From the NCBI GenBank assembly GCA_019694165.1, contig JAIBCL010000009.1, positions 186,001 to 250,000 on the forward strand: 64,000 bases of DNA. Direction: 5' to 3'. The stretch is from Verrucomicrobiaceae bacterium. Its GTDB lineage: Bacteria > Verrucomicrobiota > Verrucomicrobiia > Verrucomicrobiales > Verrucomicrobiaceae. The position numbers and the translations under genes were made by a program. The notes under the pieces were generated by a model. It was not told the DNA's origin and did not search any database. It worked only from the letters and a program-made list of their open reading frames with translations. Below are positions 62,044-64,000 of this stretch, in pieces; position 1 is the stretch's first letter; every line of letters begins with the position of its first letter.

Positions 62044-62214
62044 AAGTCTGAGGAGTGATGGGCACACACGATGCCCTTCACTGCCTTGCTACCCGGCTGC
62101 CGCGAGCTTGTAACAGGTCTGATCGAAGTATTTTTCGCGCCGTGACGAATCGTGCGAATGACGCAGCGGGTTGCAGGTCGGCCGCGAGCAATGCGATGCG
62201 AACCGGCGCAGGTT

Positions 62215-62952
62215 TCACCTGGCGCCAAACAAGCTCCGCAGGCTGGCGATCTCGGCGGGAACTTCTTCGTCGAGATCCACGGTCTGGCGGACTTCTTCCT
62301 CGAAGAGCTTCCGGTAGTCGCGCAGCAGGCGGGAGTTGGCGACGCGAAGTGCGGTGGTTTTCATGCCTAGGCTGCTGGCTATGGCATCGGCATTCTCGTC
62401 GCGCAGGCTGCCGCCGCGCAGAAGCGTGGGCCTCAGAGCGCGAAACAATTCGCCGCGTCCGTTGGACTCGAAGCGGAGGTTCAGGCGGCTGAGCACGTGC
62501 TGCATCAGCTCCTGCGCCCATTTGCGCTCGAACACGCGCTCGGGCGTATCCGCGTCAGTGAAGTGCTCACGGAGATAGCGTGTCTCGGCCTCGGTCAGGG
62601 CAGCCTCGGAGTCGGTGCTCACTTCTCTGTCGCGGCGCGCGTGATCACGGTGCCAGTTGATGAGGAAGCGGCCGAGTGCAGCGGCGAGCAGAGAGCGCAG
62701 ACGGCCTTTTTCCGCATGGGCGTTTTCAAAGGTCTCAAGGCGCAGCAGCTTGGCGAGGAAGTCGTGCAGCGCGTCCTGTGCATCGTGATGGTCGAGACCG
62801 CGACGGCGGATGTAGCAGTAAAGCGGGTAGTGATACTGCGCGCAGATTTCGTCGAGCGCGCGGGCGGCCACGGACGCATCCCGCGAGCGGATGCGGGAGA
62901 TGAGCGTCCACTGGGTGGTGGGAAAGCTGGGGTCTTTGCTGCGGTCGCTCAT
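62215..62952 (-). CDS. ECF-like RNA polymerase sigma factor
   Basis: A 245-residue sigma-70-family protein. The opening 'SFPTTQWTLISRIRS' and region-2 segment 'QYHYPLYCYIRRRGLDHHDA' with 'QDALHDFLAKLLRLETF' are characteristic of the planctomycete/verrucomicrobial ECF group. The region-4-like part ends in 'IASSLGMKTTALRVANSRLL'. Its ATG overlaps the stop of the upstream gene (ATGA, 62949-62952). The frame is open to 63699, but upstream residues are not sigma-like and overlap the other gene. Such factors are often coupled to membrane signalling kinases. Confidence 0.92.
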   Translation of the reverse strand: MSDRSKDPSFPTTQWTLISRIRSRDASVAARALDEICAQYHYPLYCYIRRRGLDHHDAQDALHDFLAKLLRLETFENAHAEKGRLRSLLAAALGRFLINWHRDHARRDREVSTDSEAALTEAETRYLREHFTDADTPERVFERKWAQELMQHVLSRLNLRFESNGRGELFRALRPTLLRGGSLRDENADAIASSLGMKTTALRVANSRLLRDYRKLFEEEVRQTVDLDEEVPAEIASLRSLFGAR

Positions 62953-64000
62953 GGTTTGCTCGGAGGCGCACCGGCGGGTTTGTCCAGCGGCGTGTAGGTG
63001 ACGTAGCGAAACCAGCCATCGGCCGCGGCGGAGAGCGCGACGGCACCGGGCGCGGTGAGTGTGGCGTCCTTTACGGTGCCGAGCTGCTGGCCGTCGCACA
63101 TGACGGTGAAGGTGTCGCCGATGGCGCGCAGCTCGAGATGCACCCAGTCGTCGTTCGTGGCGGGCGCGTGCAGCGGCCAGGACTTGAGTTCGGTGATCTT
63201 GCCCGCGTGAACGAGGCTGAGCGCGACGGCGGGTTGATTCAGGATGAGCCGGTAGCAGTCCTCGACCTTCGTGGCGGCGTCCACGCGATGGCGCAGGTAG
63301 ATCCCGGCACCGCTGCGGTCGGGATTCCGCCGAATGTCGGCACGCAAGATGGCATCGCGGCTGTCGGCTCCGTTGTGGCGTAGCGTGGCCTTGGTCTGGA
63401 GATGAATGGTTCCCTTCTGCCAGCTCACGCCTTCTTGCGCAGGCAGGCTGGCGGTATCCGTCCACAGCTTGAGCGTGCCGGGCTCCAGCGGTGGCACGGG
63501 ATCGAGCGGGACATAGACGATGTTGCGGAAGAATCCGGTGGAGTTTGAATGAACGACGGCCCCGCCAGCCTCGGTAAGCGCGCCGTCCTCCACGCTGCCC
63601 AAAATCTCGCCATCCAGCATGGCAGTAAGGGTGCGGCCGACGACGCGGAACTCCATCTGCACCCACTGGTCGGCTTTGATCGATGCGGGCACAGGCCACG
63701 TCTTCAACGTCTTGCGCACCGTCGCCGGAGCCCTGGCGGGTGATGTATCGACCGAGATTTGCAGGGCACCCCGTGCGATGGAGAAGACGTAGTAGGAGCT
63801 TGTTGCGTCACCGAACCGTGCGCGCAGGGACAAACCCGAGCTGGTGATTTCAGGATTGTAACGCAACTCGGCCCGCAGGATCGCGTCACGATTGCACGTG
63901 CCGTAGTATTGAACCGAGTCGCGATCAATGCGCAGGCTGCCGTTTTCCCAATGGACGCCGCTTCTCTTCGGCACCTTGTCCGGCGAATCCCAGAGCCGAA
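62949..64000 (-). CDS. Protein with tandem LamG/DUF1080-like repeats (5' end outside window)
   Basis: The frame continues unbroken to the window edge (the first readable residues are 'RLWDSPDKVPKRSG'), so only the C-terminal ~350 residues are visible. They form two ~165-residue repeats. Each starts with '(R/K)LW.(D/T)...', then '(V/S)(H/W)W(E/Q)(N/K)G(S/T)', has 'RDAILRA(E/D)(L/I)R.NP', 'D.WV.(M/L)E.R..G.T.(T/V)M.DG' and '(F/Y)(V/T)Y.PLD'. This is a concanavalin-like fold of the DUF1080 type. The stop overlaps the sigma factor start. In related genomes such modules form the outer part of Ser/Thr kinases encoded with sigma factors, so the missing N-terminus may be a kinase; that is inference. 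Confidence 0.75.
   Translation of the reverse strand, partial: RLWDSPDKVPKRSGVHWENGSLRIDRDSVQYYGTCNRDAILRAELRYNPEITSSGLSLRARFGDATSSYYVFSIARGALQISVDTSPARAPATVRKTLKTWPVPASIKADQWVQMEFRVVGRTLTAMLDGEILGSVEDGALTEAGGAVVHSNSTGFFRNIVYVPLDPVPPLEPGTLKLWTDTASLPAQEGVSWQKGTIHLQTKATLRHNGADSRDAILRADIRRNPDRSGAGIYLRHRVDAATKVEDCYRLILNQPAVALSLVHAGKITELKSWPLHAPATNDDWVHLELRAIGDTFTVMCDGQQLGTVKDATLTAPGAVALSAAADGWFRYVTYTPLDKPAGAPPSKP

Noticed and set aside
62215..63699. Apparent 494-residue sigma-factor fusion
   Set aside because: The N-terminal 249 codons lie over the LamG-like gene in another frame and show no domain. The ATG at 62952 gives a standard sigma factor.

Overview
The window is GC-rich bacterial DNA, densely packed with genes on both strands. 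I read it as a member of the Verrucomicrobiota; Planctomycetota is the main alternative. The reasons are secreted sulfatases, a ThuA-like protein, a MoxR/DUF58/BatA/DUF4159 cluster, a BlaI/M56 pair, a short ECF-like sigma factor beginning with a 'PTTQW'-type motif, LamG/DUF1080-like secreted repeats, and short palindromic repeats between and inside genes. This comes from protein families only. I see no rRNA, tRNA, CRISPR array or complete insertion sequence.

Region by region. 0-5 kb: the C-terminal part of a membrane Ser/Thr kinase, carboxynorspermidine decarboxylase (nspC), a squalene/phytoene synthase and a small protein. 4.8-19.2 kb: a co-directional cluster of DUF4159, MoxR ATPase, a small membrane protein, DUF58, a BatA-like vWA protein, a very large DUF4175-like coiled-coil protein, a membrane vWA/amidotransferase-fold protein and a secreted caspase-fold protein with EF-hand-like loops. 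Four MITE-like inverted-repeat elements sit in its gene junctions and nowhere else in the window. 19.3-27.4 kb: menD and an isochorismate synthase (menaquinone), an SGNH-hydrolase-like membrane protein, a secreted alpha/beta hydrolase and glycogen phosphorylase. 27.8-29.5 kb: a secreted sulfatase and a possible gene remnant.

29.5-33.4 kb holds what I consider the most unusual locus: a BlaI-type repressor, a BlaR1-like M56 metallopeptidase whose extracytoplasmic C-terminal domain is not penicillin-binding, a small secreted protein homologous to that domain, and a secreted S41 protease. All four are tightly spaced behind a palindromic operator candidate. 33.5-36.1 kb is an ABC exporter with a TPR-like partner. 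36.2-42.1 kb has a ThuA-like protein, DUF1015, and the conserved trio of circularly permuted ATP-grasp, alpha-E and transglutaminase-like proteins. 42.1-47.4 kb has a small outer-membrane barrel and a three-gene secreted set (a tandem-domain protein, an unknown protein and a sulfatase). 47.5-53.2 kb has a nitrilase-family hydrolase, an orphan, xylulokinase, a DUF433/DUF5615 toxin-antitoxin-like pair, a DUF374 acyltransferase and folD.

53.2-62.0 kb is a run of four secreted proteins on the minus strand: a 21-repeat kelch protein, a SurA-like peptidyl-prolyl isomerase, a small Ig-like protein and a 14-repeat propeller protein. The last two share the same C-terminal domain. Both repeat counts are multiples of seven, so three and two seven-bladed propellers are plausible. 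The window ends with an ECF-type sigma factor translationally coupled to a tandem LamG-like protein that runs off the edge.
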